From positions 20,606-84,605 of the forward strand of contig PMOL01000003.1 of assembly GCA_003162415.1 (NCBI GenBank): a stretch of 64,000 nucleotides of DNA. The letters are read 5' to 3'. The notes beneath the pieces were generated by a model, which saw nothing but the letters and a program-made list of their open reading frames with translations, ran no database searches and was not told the DNA's origin. Position numbers and translations under genes: made by a program. This document shows positions 51,575 through 61,288 of the stretch, one piece after another (position 1 is the stretch's first letter; every line of letters starts with the position of its first letter). This DNA is from Candidatus Dormiibacterota bacterium (lineage in GTDB: Bacteria > Chloroflexota > Dormibacteria > Aeolococcales > Aeolococcaceae).

Positions 51575-54193
51575 TCAGCTTGCCAGTTGCTCGGCGTTGT
51601 CGAGGTAGAAGAGCAGCCGTTCATCCTGTGCGAACGCTTCGGTGGGGAGGCGGCGACCGATGCTGATGATCAGGGCGAAGTCGCGCCGTTCCCATGCATC
51701 GGAGAAGCCTGTCCGGATCGCAGCGAGACTGAAGTGGCGCAGAGATCCACGCCCGGCCGCGTATTCGGCGAACTCTTTCAGTCGTTCACGCTTGCGTACC
51801 TTCTCCAGGTCGGCCTCCTTCTTCGGATCAGGGACATACCAACGGCCTTGATCGTCTTGGAGAAAGGCCTGCTCGAGAAGGCGCCTCAGGTCGGGGGGCC
51901 CTTCCCAGTCAGGAAGCCCTGCCTGAACTTCGCGGAAGAACTCAGGCTGGATCACAGCGTAGGGCTCGGGGGTGCGCCGGCCCTTAAGGAACTGCCGCAG
52001 CCACTGGATCGCCGAGTCCTCATCCGTGATGAACAGTTGCGCAGACTTCAGATCCTGGATCGTCATCCGCCTGCGCTCGTAGGTTTCAACCTGCTCTTCG
52101 AGGAAATGCATACCGTCGCGCTCGGGAAACCGCTGGTCGAGGCCTTCGTAGAACTCGGCTGCCGTTACCGGAATGCGGAGGTTCCGCTGGATATGAAACG
52201 CCTCCGTTCGATCCCAGAGCCGGTCTCGGAGACGCTCACGGATGGCTCGCACCTGGCCGTTCGAGTCGTGCTCGGCGGTGACGGGCAAGTGGCGAAGATG
52301 CTCGCGGACAAACGCCCATGCGGTGTCAGGTGTGCCGACGGCCGGCGCAATCCGCTCGGCGAGCTCGTCTGCTGGTTTGTACACCGAGATGACCAAGTCG
52401 CGCTTGACCGCGTTGCTGGCTGTGACCTGTCGGTAGGAGAGTTGCTCCTTGTCGATCACGCGCGTATCCGCCACGATGAATCCGGCCTTGGCGAGCGCGT
52501 GTTGGATCGTGAGCCAGACCTCGTTTGACGAGTTCGAAAACTCAACCGTCATCCAACGCCCCGGCTTCAACACCCTATGAAACTCCGCAAAGCATCGCGC
52601 CATCAACTCGCCGTACTGCGTCAGCGTGCGGGGCACGCGGCGCGACTGGTTCACAATCGCCTCCTGGGAGGGGTCCGTCCACACGCGATGCCACGATTCG
52701 GTGAGATAGGCAAGGTCCGCATAGTAGATATTGGACCCGAAAGGTGGATCCACAAACACGTAGTCAACCGATGCGCTCGGTAAGTCCACTCGGGTCGACG
52801 AGCTGGTGGATACGGCGACCTGTCCGAGACGTGCCGGGCTTGCTCCCCACATCCTCACGAGCGAAGACCGCTTACCACGCACCGGTTGCGACCCGGAGAG
52901 GTTATAGCGGACGTGGGTCTCGGAGTGAAGGGAGGGTATGTAGTAAATGCCGCTCTGAAATTGACTAACTTGGGAGTACCCAGCGGGGCGGTAGCGGTTC
53001 TGCCAGGACATGCCCCACATTGCCTGCTCGACCCAAAAGAGCAGCGCGGCACGAGCCAGCGGGTCGGGCTCGGACAAGCCTAGGTTCCAGAGTGCGGACA
53101 ATGCCACAAGTGCCCTGTCGCCCCAGAAGTGATGAACCCGCGTGAATCCCTTTGCTGGTAGCGGCGCCCGTTCGTGGGTCATGTGCATGAACGGAAGTTG
53201 ATTGGTTGGTACGCGTCCTGGAAGCGCGAGAGCTGCAATCCTGCGCAGCACTGCAAGGTCGGCATCGTCTGGCCGCTTTGACCTCTTTGCCGCGCCGATG
53301 CGGTAATGAATCGCCACCGGCCGAAGTTCGATGCGTTCAATGGTGTCGCCCACGAGTGTGCGCACGGGAAGTTTGCGGCGCTCCACTCGGTCTTTGGTCA
53401 ACTCCTTCCCGCATGTGGGACATCTGAACGTCTCGCTCACGAGACCCGTATCGGGGTTGAATGCGACGTCATAGAAGACCACCGGCCCAGCGCACGACGG
53501 ACAGGTGAACACTTCGGACCAGACCACGTAGTCGAGCGGACGTTCCTTGCCGCGCTCATCGGTGGTCATGTACATCCATCCCCATTTCGCATCGAACTCG
53601 TCGAGGATCTCCGCGGAGCGACGGTCGAACGCATCGGCATCGATCGGAAGGTTGAGGCCGGCTGCAATAAAGGTGGCTGATGGAGAAAGGTCGGCGAGCA
53701 CGGCTCGTCGGTAACCCCATTGCACGTCGCCCATATCTGCCTGAATCGCACGGCGCACATCACTCGGAGGCTGGCCGCACATCTGAGCCGCAACGCCGGT
53801 CATCCCCGTACCACAGAACCCGTCCAGGACAAGATCACCCGGATTGGTGTAGTGCAGTAGGAAACGCATGATGGCTGCGGGCGGAACCTTCGTCGGGTAT
53901 GAGTGCGCCTTGTAGAAGGGGCTGGATTTGCCCTCTGAGATATCCGTGCTGAAGGGTCCTGGATCGGCATAGGGAATCGCCGCGTGCCCATCGGGCTCGC
54001 TCTCGGCAACCCAGTCAGCAAGACTGGGGTTCGGGCACGCAGTGTGGTACGGCGGTAGTGACATCGCGAGGACATCGGAATCCTCGCCGATCGGCGCTCC
54101 GGGCGCAGACCGTGCCTCGTCGAGGTGCGTGGCAAGTACCCGACGCTCGGCGCCGACGTCCCACACAGCCGGATCGGTAGGGAACGTAGTCAC
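51575..54193 (-). CDS. pglXI: BREX type 3 adenine-type DNA methyltransferase PglXI (DUF1156-like)
   Basis: An 872-aa protein from GTG, overlapping brxC by GTGA. SAM motif LVLDGFCGTGMTG lies at residues 121-133, and catalytic motif IV VDPPFGSNIYYADLAYL at about 481-497 (DPPF). A zinc ribbon is inserted between them, FTCPSCAGPV and FRCPTCGKEL (Cys 231/234 and 258/261). The C-terminal 250 residues form a target-recognition-type region. In BREX this enzyme marks host DNA at an asymmetric site, distinguishing self from phage. Confidence 0.9.
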   Translation of the reverse strand: MTTFPTDPAVWDVGAERRVLATHLDEARSAPGAPIGEDSDVLAMSLPPYHTACPNPSLADWVAESEPDGHAAIPYADPGPFSTDISEGKSSPFYKAHSYPTKVPPAAIMRFLLHYTNPGDLVLDGFCGTGMTGVAAQMCGQPPSDVRRAIQADMGDVQWGYRRAVLADLSPSATFIAAGLNLPIDADAFDRRSAEILDEFDAKWGWMYMTTDERGKERPLDYVVWSEVFTCPSCAGPVVFYDVAFNPDTGLVSETFRCPTCGKELTKDRVERRKLPVRTLVGDTIERIELRPVAIHYRIGAAKRSKRPDDADLAVLRRIAALALPGRVPTNQLPFMHMTHERAPLPAKGFTRVHHFWGDRALVALSALWNLGLSEPDPLARAALLFWVEQAMWGMSWQNRYRPAGYSQVSQFQSGIYYIPSLHSETHVRYNLSGSQPVRGKRSSLVRMWGASPARLGQVAVSTSSSTRVDLPSASVDYVFVDPPFGSNIYYADLAYLTESWHRVWTDPSQEAIVNQSRRVPRTLTQYGELMARCFAEFHRVLKPGRWMTVEFSNSSNEVWLTIQHALAKAGFIVADTRVIDKEQLSYRQVTASNAVKRDLVISVYKPADELAERIAPAVGTPDTAWAFVREHLRHLPVTAEHDSNGQVRAIRERLRDRLWDRTEAFHIQRNLRIPVTAAEFYEGLDQRFPERDGMHFLEEQVETYERRRMTIQDLKSAQLFITDEDSAIQWLRQFLKGRRTPEPYAVIQPEFFREVQAGLPDWEGPPDLRRLLEQAFLQDDQGRWYVPDPKKEADLEKVRKRERLKEFAEYAAGRGSLRHFSLAAIRTGFSDAWERRDFALIISIGRRLPTEAFAQDERLLFYLDNAEQLAS

Positions 54194-57100
54194 GGCGTCG
54201 GATCAGCTGGAAGAAACCGGACCTGGTCGGGGTTGGCTCCACCAATCGCCTCGGTGAGAACCGTCTCGAGCCGCCCCCTGAGCTGGTCGGCCGTCGCTGG
54301 CGACGTATCAGGGAACAACCCCGCCACAAGTTCCTTCGGGGAAAGCTGGCGAATATCGACCCGATTGAATACCTGGTTCAACGCCCCCACGAATGTGGGG
54401 AGGATCGGCTCGGGCAGCGCACGCGTCTTCGCAAGCACCTCGATCTGCGTACGAACATCTGCGTCAGGCAGGTATCCGATCTGCTCGACCATCTCTGGCT
54501 CATTGAGGCTGTCCGCAAGAGTGGACGTCCAACCGGTCACCAGCTCGTCGGCTCGTCGCTCGCACGCCTCGAGGCGTGCCTCTGCCGAGGCGCCTTCGAT
54601 AGGCCGTGGCGGGTTCTTCCCTGGAAGCAGAACGGAGGCTCGTAGTGCCTGCTCGTCAATGTCGAACAATGGGCGTAGCTCGGCGAGTTCAGCACGGAGC
54701 TGAGCGAGCGGCCCTGGGGCAAGGATCGAAACAGCCTGGAGGGCGTCGAGCGTTGCAACCGACCCGTCAAGAAGGCGGCTTCGCCGAAGATCACCCGCCC
54801 TGTCTAGGTAGTAGTGACGATACGAGCGGGACGCGAGCTCGGCGAAGCGGTGACGAAGATCGTCGCCGGCGTTGCGGAGGTCGACCACGCTGGCGGGATC
54901 GATGGTGCTGTCTTTTTGGAGCAGCTCAAGGGTGTCGGAGCGGAGCGAGAGCGCCTCCGTGGCTTCCTCAACGGCCACACCAAAAACTCCGGATGCCTCA
55001 CGGAGGTAGTCAGCGACGGGCGCAAGCTTATCCCGAGCAGCGAGGACATCTTCAATGTGGACAAACTCCTGCTTTCCCGCGCGCGCATTGGAAAGCGTGG
55101 CAACGTCGAGAACGAGGTTATTCATCTTTCCCACCGAATCCCGAGCCTTCAGGTTGAGCAAGAGGCTACGAAGATAGTCAAGGCGCTTGCCGCGCTCGTC
55201 CGCGAGGTCAAAGAGCCGTGCGCCCCACAACTCTGTGCCCTCGACCACTGCGCGAGATGCCGCCTCGGTTCGACGCAGAAGATCGGTTGCGCGAGTCATG
55301 ATTTCGCGGACAAGGGGCTCCGTGGCGCCCGTGTCTGGCACGGCACCTGGGAGAACGTCAAGGATAGAGGCGACCTCTCGCAGCTGAGTCACCGGGAGCG
55401 TTTTTGGTGGCGCGAGATGATCGAAGGCCGCGAGCGCGCTGGGAGTCAGGCGCGCAAGACGGTCAAGGTTAAGGGCGTCGATCCGCTCGCCGTCGACGCC
55501 AATCTCAACCTTACCGAGCTGGGTAAGAGCCGCTGCCACGACGACGAGCCAGACGGGTTCGAGATGCCACTCGCCCCATACCAAGACACCGGGGTCCATC
55601 TGCGTAAGCAGGTCGCTGCGATTCACGATCTTGCCATTAGCCAGGTCGAGTCGGTCAAGCAATGCGGCAGCGTAGCTGCCATCCGGTCGCAGATCCGTGC
55701 CGTTGAGAGCGAGAAGCTGGAGGGCCTCAAGGATGGCCGTACCCGCGCCAGTCGGCCGCCGCGCTGCGATTTGAGTGAGCGCAACGCGAACGTCTCCTTC
55801 AAGCGTCGACGCCGTGACACGGCGCGTGAACCGAGGGTATCCGGGATAGCGAGACGCGAAGTGGTCGCCAAGCGCTGCTGACGCGACAACGTCGATCTGA
55901 TCGCGCACTTTCGACCGTTCTCCCGCCACGCCGCCGAGCCAGGCTCCTAGAGTCTTGGTGTCGCCTTTGTAGGACACGGTCATCGCTGTCGCCATGTTGG
56001 CTCTGAGCCAGGCGACCATCTCCTGAAGCGCGCGGCGGCTTTTATCCTCATATACCGGACGGTGGGACGCCGTCGACTCCTTCGCTTTGGCTCTCGATCC
56101 GGCATACCGGCGGAGAGCGCCAGTGAACTCGCTCCCATGATCGGCCAAGCGGACAAAGACCTCGTCTGACTTCTCCTCGTCCGTGAAGTGCGGGGGATCG
56201 TAGGGCTGGATGAAGTAGACGTAAAAGTCGCGCGGGGGCTGGGCGGTAGACCGCTCGTTCGGGGCTCCCATGAACAAGTAGCCGCGGCGGTCCGCATTGG
56301 TTGCAATCCAAGGGAGGTCGTACTGCCAGATTCGGTAGCCCGCGACATAAGGCTCATCTCGCTGACCGAGCACCTCCTCCATTGCAAGGTAGTAAGCATC
56401 GTCGAGTTGGTGTTCGTCGAGCGAGTCTGCCCGCTGGTCAATCTGGTGGTCGTAGTCGATGTCCTTTGTGACGTCGAGATAGATCTGACCATTCTCGGGA
56501 TCAATCGACAGAAACTGGCCGCTGACCGCTGTGAGGATCTTCTTGACAATCGACTCTATGGTCATTTTGAGGAAAGTCGCGTCCCGCTCGGGAAGTCCGG
56601 GTGGCAGCAAGCAGAGCTCGTCGCGAAGCATCTCCGCCGTCATGCCGATTGGCCGACTGATATCGTCGGTAGTTAGGCGGTGAACCGTGAGCCCATCGAT
56701 GATGCGTAGTGCCGTACCGACGTACTGTTTCTCGGGCAGTGCGACAGCAACCTTGTTGCGCAGAACCTCGCTCTTATCAAGGACGGCCTGCACCTCCGGG
56801 ATGGTGCGGGCCGACGGGTCGTCTGCGAGTCGAGCGCGGTAGCTATCCGAACACACGAGCCCCGGGGTGTCCTCGGGAACGTGCTTGTCGAGGAGGCTCT
56901 TCACCTCCTTCTCGACTGTGCGGAGGACCTCGCGCTTTTCGACGAGAGTCACTTGTTCGAAAGTGCGGAGGTAATCGGGATGGATTGGAAAGAGGGCCAC
57001 AAAACGGTCGAGCCGCTCGGCCATGCCGTCGTACAGAGTCGTGAACTGTTGCAGATGCTCGGCAATCCTTGCCCTCTGTGTCGCATTCTTGCGAAGCAGG

Positions 57101-57876
57101 CGCTGCTCAACGACGAAGGCTACATCCTCTCGAGAGATACGAACCTGCTCGAACCGATCGCGGACGCGGCGGACGGTGTCGGCGACGCCAACGAAACGCG
57201 GGTTGTCGAAAATTGCCTCCTGCACGCCCGCGATGAACCGGAACCGCGTCGAGCGGCAGATCTCGCCGACCTCGCGAAGAAAGACTAGATCCTGGATCAG
57301 CTCGGCATCGCGGCGGCCGCGAAGGTATTCAAGCAACTCATCGAGGACAAACAGGAGCCCGTCGTCCGGATGGACCGATTCGAAGGCGGCCATCATGTCC
57401 ATGAGCGCGTCTTTGGTGTTCGTTACCGTGTTCCAGTCGGGAAACTCGAAATCAACACCAGCGGACGAGAGTCCACGCTGCAACTCTGTGGAGACTATGG
57501 CCCGAAGAGGCAGGTTGGTCGCGCCGATGTCAAATCGGATTACCTGAAAGCGACCGGCGATGGGTTTGGCCGCGTCAACTACGGCTGGATGCGACAGAAC
57601 GTCGGCGAGCTCAGCGTACTCCGCGATGCCTGCAACAACCGACATTAGGTGGGTCTTGCCGGTGCCATATGTTGCAACGATGAAGATTCCCTTCTGGTCG
57701 CCCGGATGATCAAACTGCAGGTTCGGAAAGATCACACCCGAGAGCTGCTCCGCCATACGATCAGATATGACGTAGGTCGCAACGTCGCGACGCGCCGCAT
57801 CGAGCGAGCCCGACTCGCGGATTTGCTTGACGGTTTCCAGCGGCTCGGCCGCTAGAAGGAGATCGGCGTATTTCAT
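54190..57876 (-). CDS. brxC: BREX type 3 large ATPase BrxC (DUF6079)
   Basis: A 1228-aa protein; ATG 57876 overlaps the brxF stop as ATGA. The N-terminal ATPase has Walker A IVATYGTGKTHLMSVVAG near residues 67-84 and Walker B DDGLLFVLDELLEYLRGR near 155-172. Long helical and coiled regions follow, including EVTLVEKREVLRTVEKEVKS-type heptads. A C-terminal helical domain ends with LRGRLETVLTEAIGGANPDQ. BrxC/PglY is the large ATPase core of BREX, thought to be an ORC/Cdc6-like assembly or signalling platform. Confidence 0.9.
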   Translation of the reverse strand: MKYADLLLAAEPLETVKQIRESGSLDAARRDVATYVISDRMAEQLSGVIFPNLQFDHPGDQKGIFIVATYGTGKTHLMSVVAGIAEYAELADVLSHPAVVDAAKPIAGRFQVIRFDIGATNLPLRAIVSTELQRGLSSAGVDFEFPDWNTVTNTKDALMDMMAAFESVHPDDGLLFVLDELLEYLRGRRDAELIQDLVFLREVGEICRSTRFRFIAGVQEAIFDNPRFVGVADTVRRVRDRFEQVRISREDVAFVVEQRLLRKNATQRARIAEHLQQFTTLYDGMAERLDRFVALFPIHPDYLRTFEQVTLVEKREVLRTVEKEVKSLLDKHVPEDTPGLVCSDSYRARLADDPSARTIPEVQAVLDKSEVLRNKVAVALPEKQYVGTALRIIDGLTVHRLTTDDISRPIGMTAEMLRDELCLLPPGLPERDATFLKMTIESIVKKILTAVSGQFLSIDPENGQIYLDVTKDIDYDHQIDQRADSLDEHQLDDAYYLAMEEVLGQRDEPYVAGYRIWQYDLPWIATNADRRGYLFMGAPNERSTAQPPRDFYVYFIQPYDPPHFTDEEKSDEVFVRLADHGSEFTGALRRYAGSRAKAKESTASHRPVYEDKSRRALQEMVAWLRANMATAMTVSYKGDTKTLGAWLGGVAGERSKVRDQIDVVASAALGDHFASRYPGYPRFTRRVTASTLEGDVRVALTQIAARRPTGAGTAILEALQLLALNGTDLRPDGSYAAALLDRLDLANGKIVNRSDLLTQMDPGVLVWGEWHLEPVWLVVVAAALTQLGKVEIGVDGERIDALNLDRLARLTPSALAAFDHLAPPKTLPVTQLREVASILDVLPGAVPDTGATEPLVREIMTRATDLLRRTEAASRAVVEGTELWGARLFDLADERGKRLDYLRSLLLNLKARDSVGKMNNLVLDVATLSNARAGKQEFVHIEDVLAARDKLAPVADYLREASGVFGVAVEEATEALSLRSDTLELLQKDSTIDPASVVDLRNAGDDLRHRFAELASRSYRHYYLDRAGDLRRSRLLDGSVATLDALQAVSILAPGPLAQLRAELAELRPLFDIDEQALRASVLLPGKNPPRPIEGASAEARLEACERRADELVTGWTSTLADSLNEPEMVEQIGYLPDADVRTQIEVLAKTRALPEPILPTFVGALNQVFNRVDIRQLSPKELVAGLFPDTSPATADQLRGRLETVLTEAIGGANPDQVRFLPADPTP

Positions 57877-58358
57877 TGGGTGATCCTCTCGATGTCGTAG
57901 GGCACCTCGTCGGGATACCGCGGGGTGCGGGGACGGAGCAACAAGGCTGATGTGACCGGTTGGTTGTAATGGTCCGGGCGCCCCGGTGCTGAGTAGCGAG
58001 CACGCCCGTTCGTGATGTCGCCTGGCCATACAGCGATGACAAGTCGCTGTCGCGACAGGTCAGCCAAGAACGGAAGGAGAGGCACCTCAAAATCCGGCCA
58101 CAGAAGGCAGTCGAGATCGGCGACAACCGTCGCAGAGCCAATGGCGACCGCAATGTCTGCCCGGGTCGGCGGGCCCGGTAGCGGCGCCAAGGCACCACCG
58201 AGGCGGACCATCGCGAACCCAAGGTCGGTCACCAACCGATCGACCAGAGCGTCCGTGGCGGCCTGGTCGCCGAAGACCAGTACCAACCGGTCGCGACTGG
58301 CCTCGAGCGTGTCGAAGAGGACGCGCCCTGCCGCGGGCCACGCCAGCGGTACGTTCAT
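57873..58358 (-). CDS. brxF: BREX type 3 BrxF with degenerate P-loop
   Basis: A 161-aa protein from ATG 58358 (a TTG start at 58466 would add 36 residues). The BrxF pattern is recognisable in the second half: LLPFLADLSRQRLVIAVWPG, ITNGRARYSAPGRPDHYN, then a short C-terminal strand. At the place where the P-loop GPPGSGKT is expected, after RLVLVF, the sequence is GDQAATDALVDRL, with no GK[ST]. It is coupled to brxC and is first gene of the operon. It may have become a structural partner without ATPase activity. Confidence 0.75.
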   Translation of the reverse strand: MNVPLAWPAAGRVLFDTLEASRDRLVLVFGDQAATDALVDRLVTDLGFAMVRLGGALAPLPGPPTRADIAVAIGSATVVADLDCLLWPDFEVPLLPFLADLSRQRLVIAVWPGDITNGRARYSAPGRPDHYNQPVTSALLLRPRTPRYPDEVPYDIERITQ

Positions 58359-58538
58359 CACCAAGACTTGAGGGTACGGGACAACGGCGGTTGAGGTGAT
58401 CACAATTCGATTCCCATCTCTTGTCGCTCGCCCGCCAACTGCCTGACGAATCTTAGGGAACGGCAACGCTCCCGAGTGGGCGCCGACTCCTATGGGTGCC
58501 GATCGCGACGGCCCCGCAGGGCGCCAAAGGGAGGATGC

Positions 58539-59768
58539 TTACGGAGCCTGATCAGGCACGCCCTCAATCTGATACACGCGCACCCACTCCGGAGTCGCTG
58601 CGAGCCAGAAGTCGTCGGCACCGTTGTTGACTGGAAGCGGAACCGCGAACTGCGTGCCGTCCGGCTCCTGGTAGTAGGCGATCACGCTGAAGTGAAGGTG
58701 CTCCCACGCCTCGACCGCCTCCATGTCCGGGGCCGGCTCGGCGTTTCCGAACGTCCACAGGACACCAGGAGGTGGGTGATGGCCGGTGCTACTGGCATAG
58801 GCGTCGGCGCTGACGTGCGTGTAGGTGTGCTGCACGGAGCATGGCGCCGCCGGGTTCACACCCTGCTCAACCGTCACCGGATCTTCAGGCTCGCCGAAGT
58901 CCCACCAGGTCTCGTCGACTGTCGCCTGCACCACATAGTTCACAACCAGCACGGGGCCCGCTCCCGGTTGGGGGTCGCGGATACTGAACCCCACCGACGG
59001 CGGCACGTTTGCCCCGAGCTCCGTGAAACACGATGCGTAGTGGACGATCTGGCTGTCAGCCGGCGGAGCCGATGCCACGTGGCCAGCTGTGTAGGCCTGG
59101 CGAAAGGTTGCCGTGGCAGTCGCGACGAGCTGCTCGACGTTGATCGATGGCGGAGTCTGATAGGTGAGGGGACCCCGGCGCGTCACCGACGCGATCGGAA
59201 ACGCATAGTCCTTTGCGTCCGCCGGAATCGTCCAGTTGCCCTGACAGCTCTGGGTCGCGGTTGACCACGTGCCGTCCAACTCGAAGTGGATCGTCATGTC
59301 GGCACTGCCCATGATGAGCGACGCATACAGAACGCTCGCAGCCGGCGGAATAAAGCCGGGGATCCCACTCGTTGGCTTGTCAGGGATATCCGCCGTCCAG
59401 ATCCTCTGCAGGCCTGGGTCATACCAGGACACCGCTCGCTGCCCACTCACGACTGGACCGATGGCGACTGCGGAGCTTTCATACTCGTAGCAGGGTTGAC
59501 CGTTTTGCGGCTGTGTCGTCGACGTCTGTCGGTGACCAGTTGACCCCGCCGTAATGGTTACCTGTGGAGTCGGGCAGGTGATCTGCGCTTCGCCGGTGAC
59601 GACGACGGGCGCGCTTGGTCCCCGCTGCGTACCACCCCACTCGGCAGTGCCACCGGGACATGCGTGAGCGCCACCGTATGCCCTGACAGCCTGGAACGAT
59701 GGAGTGAGGGCGAGGGCCGCGACCGCAACCGCTACCGCGATCTGCAGAGTAGAGCGAATGTGGCGCAT
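58539..59768 (-). CDS. secreted protein, unknown, transfer-associated
   Basis: A 409-aa protein with a Sec signal (IAVAVAVAALALTPSFQAVRA, cleavage near residue 30). The mature part is beta-rich and Pro/Gly/Thr-rich with about eight Cys residues, including TCPTPQ, QPCYEYE, TQSCQGNW, ASCFTEL and APCSVQH. No domain is recognised. It follows the lipoprotein gene by 6 bp and so belongs to the VirB4-M23-lipoprotein run. It could be a surface or pilus-associated component. About 180 bp separate it from brxF on the same strand. Confidence 0.65.
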   Translation of the reverse strand: MRHIRSTLQIAVAVAVAALALTPSFQAVRAYGGAHACPGGTAEWGGTQRGPSAPVVVTGEAQITCPTPQVTITAGSTGHRQTSTTQPQNGQPCYEYESSAVAIGPVVSGQRAVSWYDPGLQRIWTADIPDKPTSGIPGFIPPAASVLYASLIMGSADMTIHFELDGTWSTATQSCQGNWTIPADAKDYAFPIASVTRRGPLTYQTPPSINVEQLVATATATFRQAYTAGHVASAPPADSQIVHYASCFTELGANVPPSVGFSIRDPQPGAGPVLVVNYVVQATVDETWWDFGEPEDPVTVEQGVNPAAPCSVQHTYTHVSADAYASSTGHHPPPGVLWTFGNAEPAPDMEAVEAWEHLHFSVIAYYQEPDGTQFAVPLPVNNGADDFWLAATPEWVRVYQIEGVPDQAP

Positions 59769-59774
59769 CTCACA

Positions 59775-60602
59775 TCACTCGGCGCACAGCGCAAGAACTG
59801 GCTGCGGCTCACTGCTATCGCAAGCAAAGGATGCGCTCGCGTACCACACCTCTCCGAAGTTCGCCGGTCGAGCGAGCTTGCCGATGACCACGAAGCGTTG
59901 GCCGGCGCTGACGCTCTGATCGCTCAGTGGCTGTGTCGTACCATCGGCGAACACGGCGTTGACCGACCAGGCTTGACTGAATTCCAGAATGTAGGCGTAG
60001 CCATCGGTGTCCTGGAGGAATCCTTGCGCAGATGCAGACACGGACACGAGCCGTAGTGACGCGGGCCACCGCTGTCCAACAATTCGAAGGGACGTAGCAC
60101 CCTGAGGCAGCACCAGCCCAGGTTCGGCCTCGGGCGCGCTGATCACGCCGTTGTCAAAGAGGCCCGTCTGATCTGCCGTGATCGCCCAGTTCTCCCAGGC
60201 GTTCTCGCGCATCAGCGCGTCACCCCACTGCTGGGCCGTCGTGCTGCTCACCGCACCGTTGGTCGCGTCGACGACCTGCGGCGTCGCCGGTCGTTGAAAC
60301 GGCACCGTGCTATTGGGCACCACGGTGATCGCCCCCGTCGCGTAGTACGTCCGCCATTCATTCTGGATGGCGATGGGTGCCTGAAGGAACGCCACGTCGG
60401 CGGGCACCGGAAGCAGAGTCGGGTCGCCGCGATCCGCGGTCACGATCGGCGTTGCCGACGTCTCTGCGGTCGGCTTTTCCACGTGGACGCTGGCGGACGA
60501 ACCAGACCGAGACGAGCCGCACGCCGTCATGAGGGCGATCAGGAGCAGCAGCGTCACTGGCATCACAGCCACGCGCGGGAAATCGCCGTTATATGCGCGC
60601 AC
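59775..60602 (-). CDS. lipoprotein of the transfer operon
   Basis: A 275-aa protein; the GTG at 60602 has a near-perfect AGGAGG 5 nt upstream. The signal MPVTLLLLIALMTACGSS has lipobox LMTAC, followed by a Ser-rich linker and a domain of about 230 residues with QQWGDALMRENAWENWAI and QRFVVIGKLARPANFGEVW. No family is recognised. It is placed between the M23 peptidase and the secreted protein, so a role in anchoring the transfer machine is plausible. Confidence 0.7.
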   Translation of the reverse strand: MRAYNGDFPRVAVMPVTLLLLIALMTACGSSRSGSSASVHVEKPTAETSATPIVTADRGDPTLLPVPADVAFLQAPIAIQNEWRTYYATGAITVVPNSTVPFQRPATPQVVDATNGAVSSTTAQQWGDALMRENAWENWAITADQTGLFDNGVISAPEAEPGLVLPQGATSLRIVGQRWPASLRLVSVSASAQGFLQDTDGYAYILEFSQAWSVNAVFADGTTQPLSDQSVSAGQRFVVIGKLARPANFGEVWYASASFACDSSEPQPVLALCAE

Positions 60603-60694
60603 TCCCACCTCCTGCCGGCGCGATGGGTGGCGCCGGTTCGTCTGCATCGTATCAATCCAACCAGACCCTCCTCGCGGATGGGCTCGCCGAAGGA

Positions 60695-61288
60695 TCAGTT
60701 GTGGCATGGGCAATGGATGATCGCGGGGTCGAGGTACGGGACCGGGTTGATGCAGTCCGCGGTCGAGGCTGCTCCCAGATCGATCTCGAAGTGCACGTGG
60801 CGGCCGGTCGCGTAGCCGCTCTCGCCCTCAGTGCCCAACGCATCCCCCGCCACCACCTGCTCCCCGACCAGAACGTCGAGCGACCCCTGAGCCATGTGCC
60901 CGTAACGGGCGAAGAGCTTGCGGCCGTCGAGCTCCGTCTCGATGTCGACGTTGCACCCGAAGGTCCGGGCTCCCGAGGTGTAGTAGGTGTTGGGGCAAGG
61001 CCCGTCGTCGGCGATCACCACCGTGCCGGCCATCACGGCGGTGAGGGTGAGGTTGCCCTCGCAGGCGAAGTCGATCCCGGTGTGGTGGGGTTCGAAGGCG
61101 CCTGGCCCGGGCATGTACCCCTGGGTCTCGATCGGGTCGGCACACGGACGCCCAGTGGCCACCTGGGTCGCGGTCGGCTGGTTCGGCAGCGATGGCAGCA
61201 GCGCTCCCAATGCCCCCACGATCCCGATCAGCAGCATGGCAAACGCGAGCACGGCGATCAGACAGCCGCAGGTCAGCGTGCGGATCAC
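60695..61288 (-). CDS. M23 family metallopeptidase, membrane-anchored
   Basis: A 197-aa protein from GTG, overlapping virB4 by GTGA. One transmembrane helix (about 8-30) precedes a LytM/M23 domain: HHTGIDFACEG (His and Asp ligands), LFARYGHMAQGSL and GRHVHFEIDLG (HxH). Zinc ligands and catalytic His are present. Four or more Cys residues suggest disulfides. It cuts peptidoglycan crosslinks to open the wall for the T4SS channel, a role filled by such enzymes in Gram-positive conjugation systems. Confidence 0.87.
   Translation of the reverse strand: MIRTLTCGCLIAVLAFAMLLIGIVGALGALLPSLPNQPTATQVATGRPCADPIETQGYMPGPGAFEPHHTGIDFACEGNLTLTAVMAGTVVIADDGPCPNTYYTSGARTFGCNVDIETELDGRKLFARYGHMAQGSLDVLVGEQVVAGDALGTEGESGYATGRHVHFEIDLGAASTADCINPVPYLDPAIIHCPCHN

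Noticed and set aside
54190..58029. Longer version of brxC starting 51 codons upstream
   Set aside because: The extension overlaps brxF in another frame and is Arg/His/Pro-rich; ATG 57876 gives the usual ATGA overlap and a normal BrxC N-terminus.
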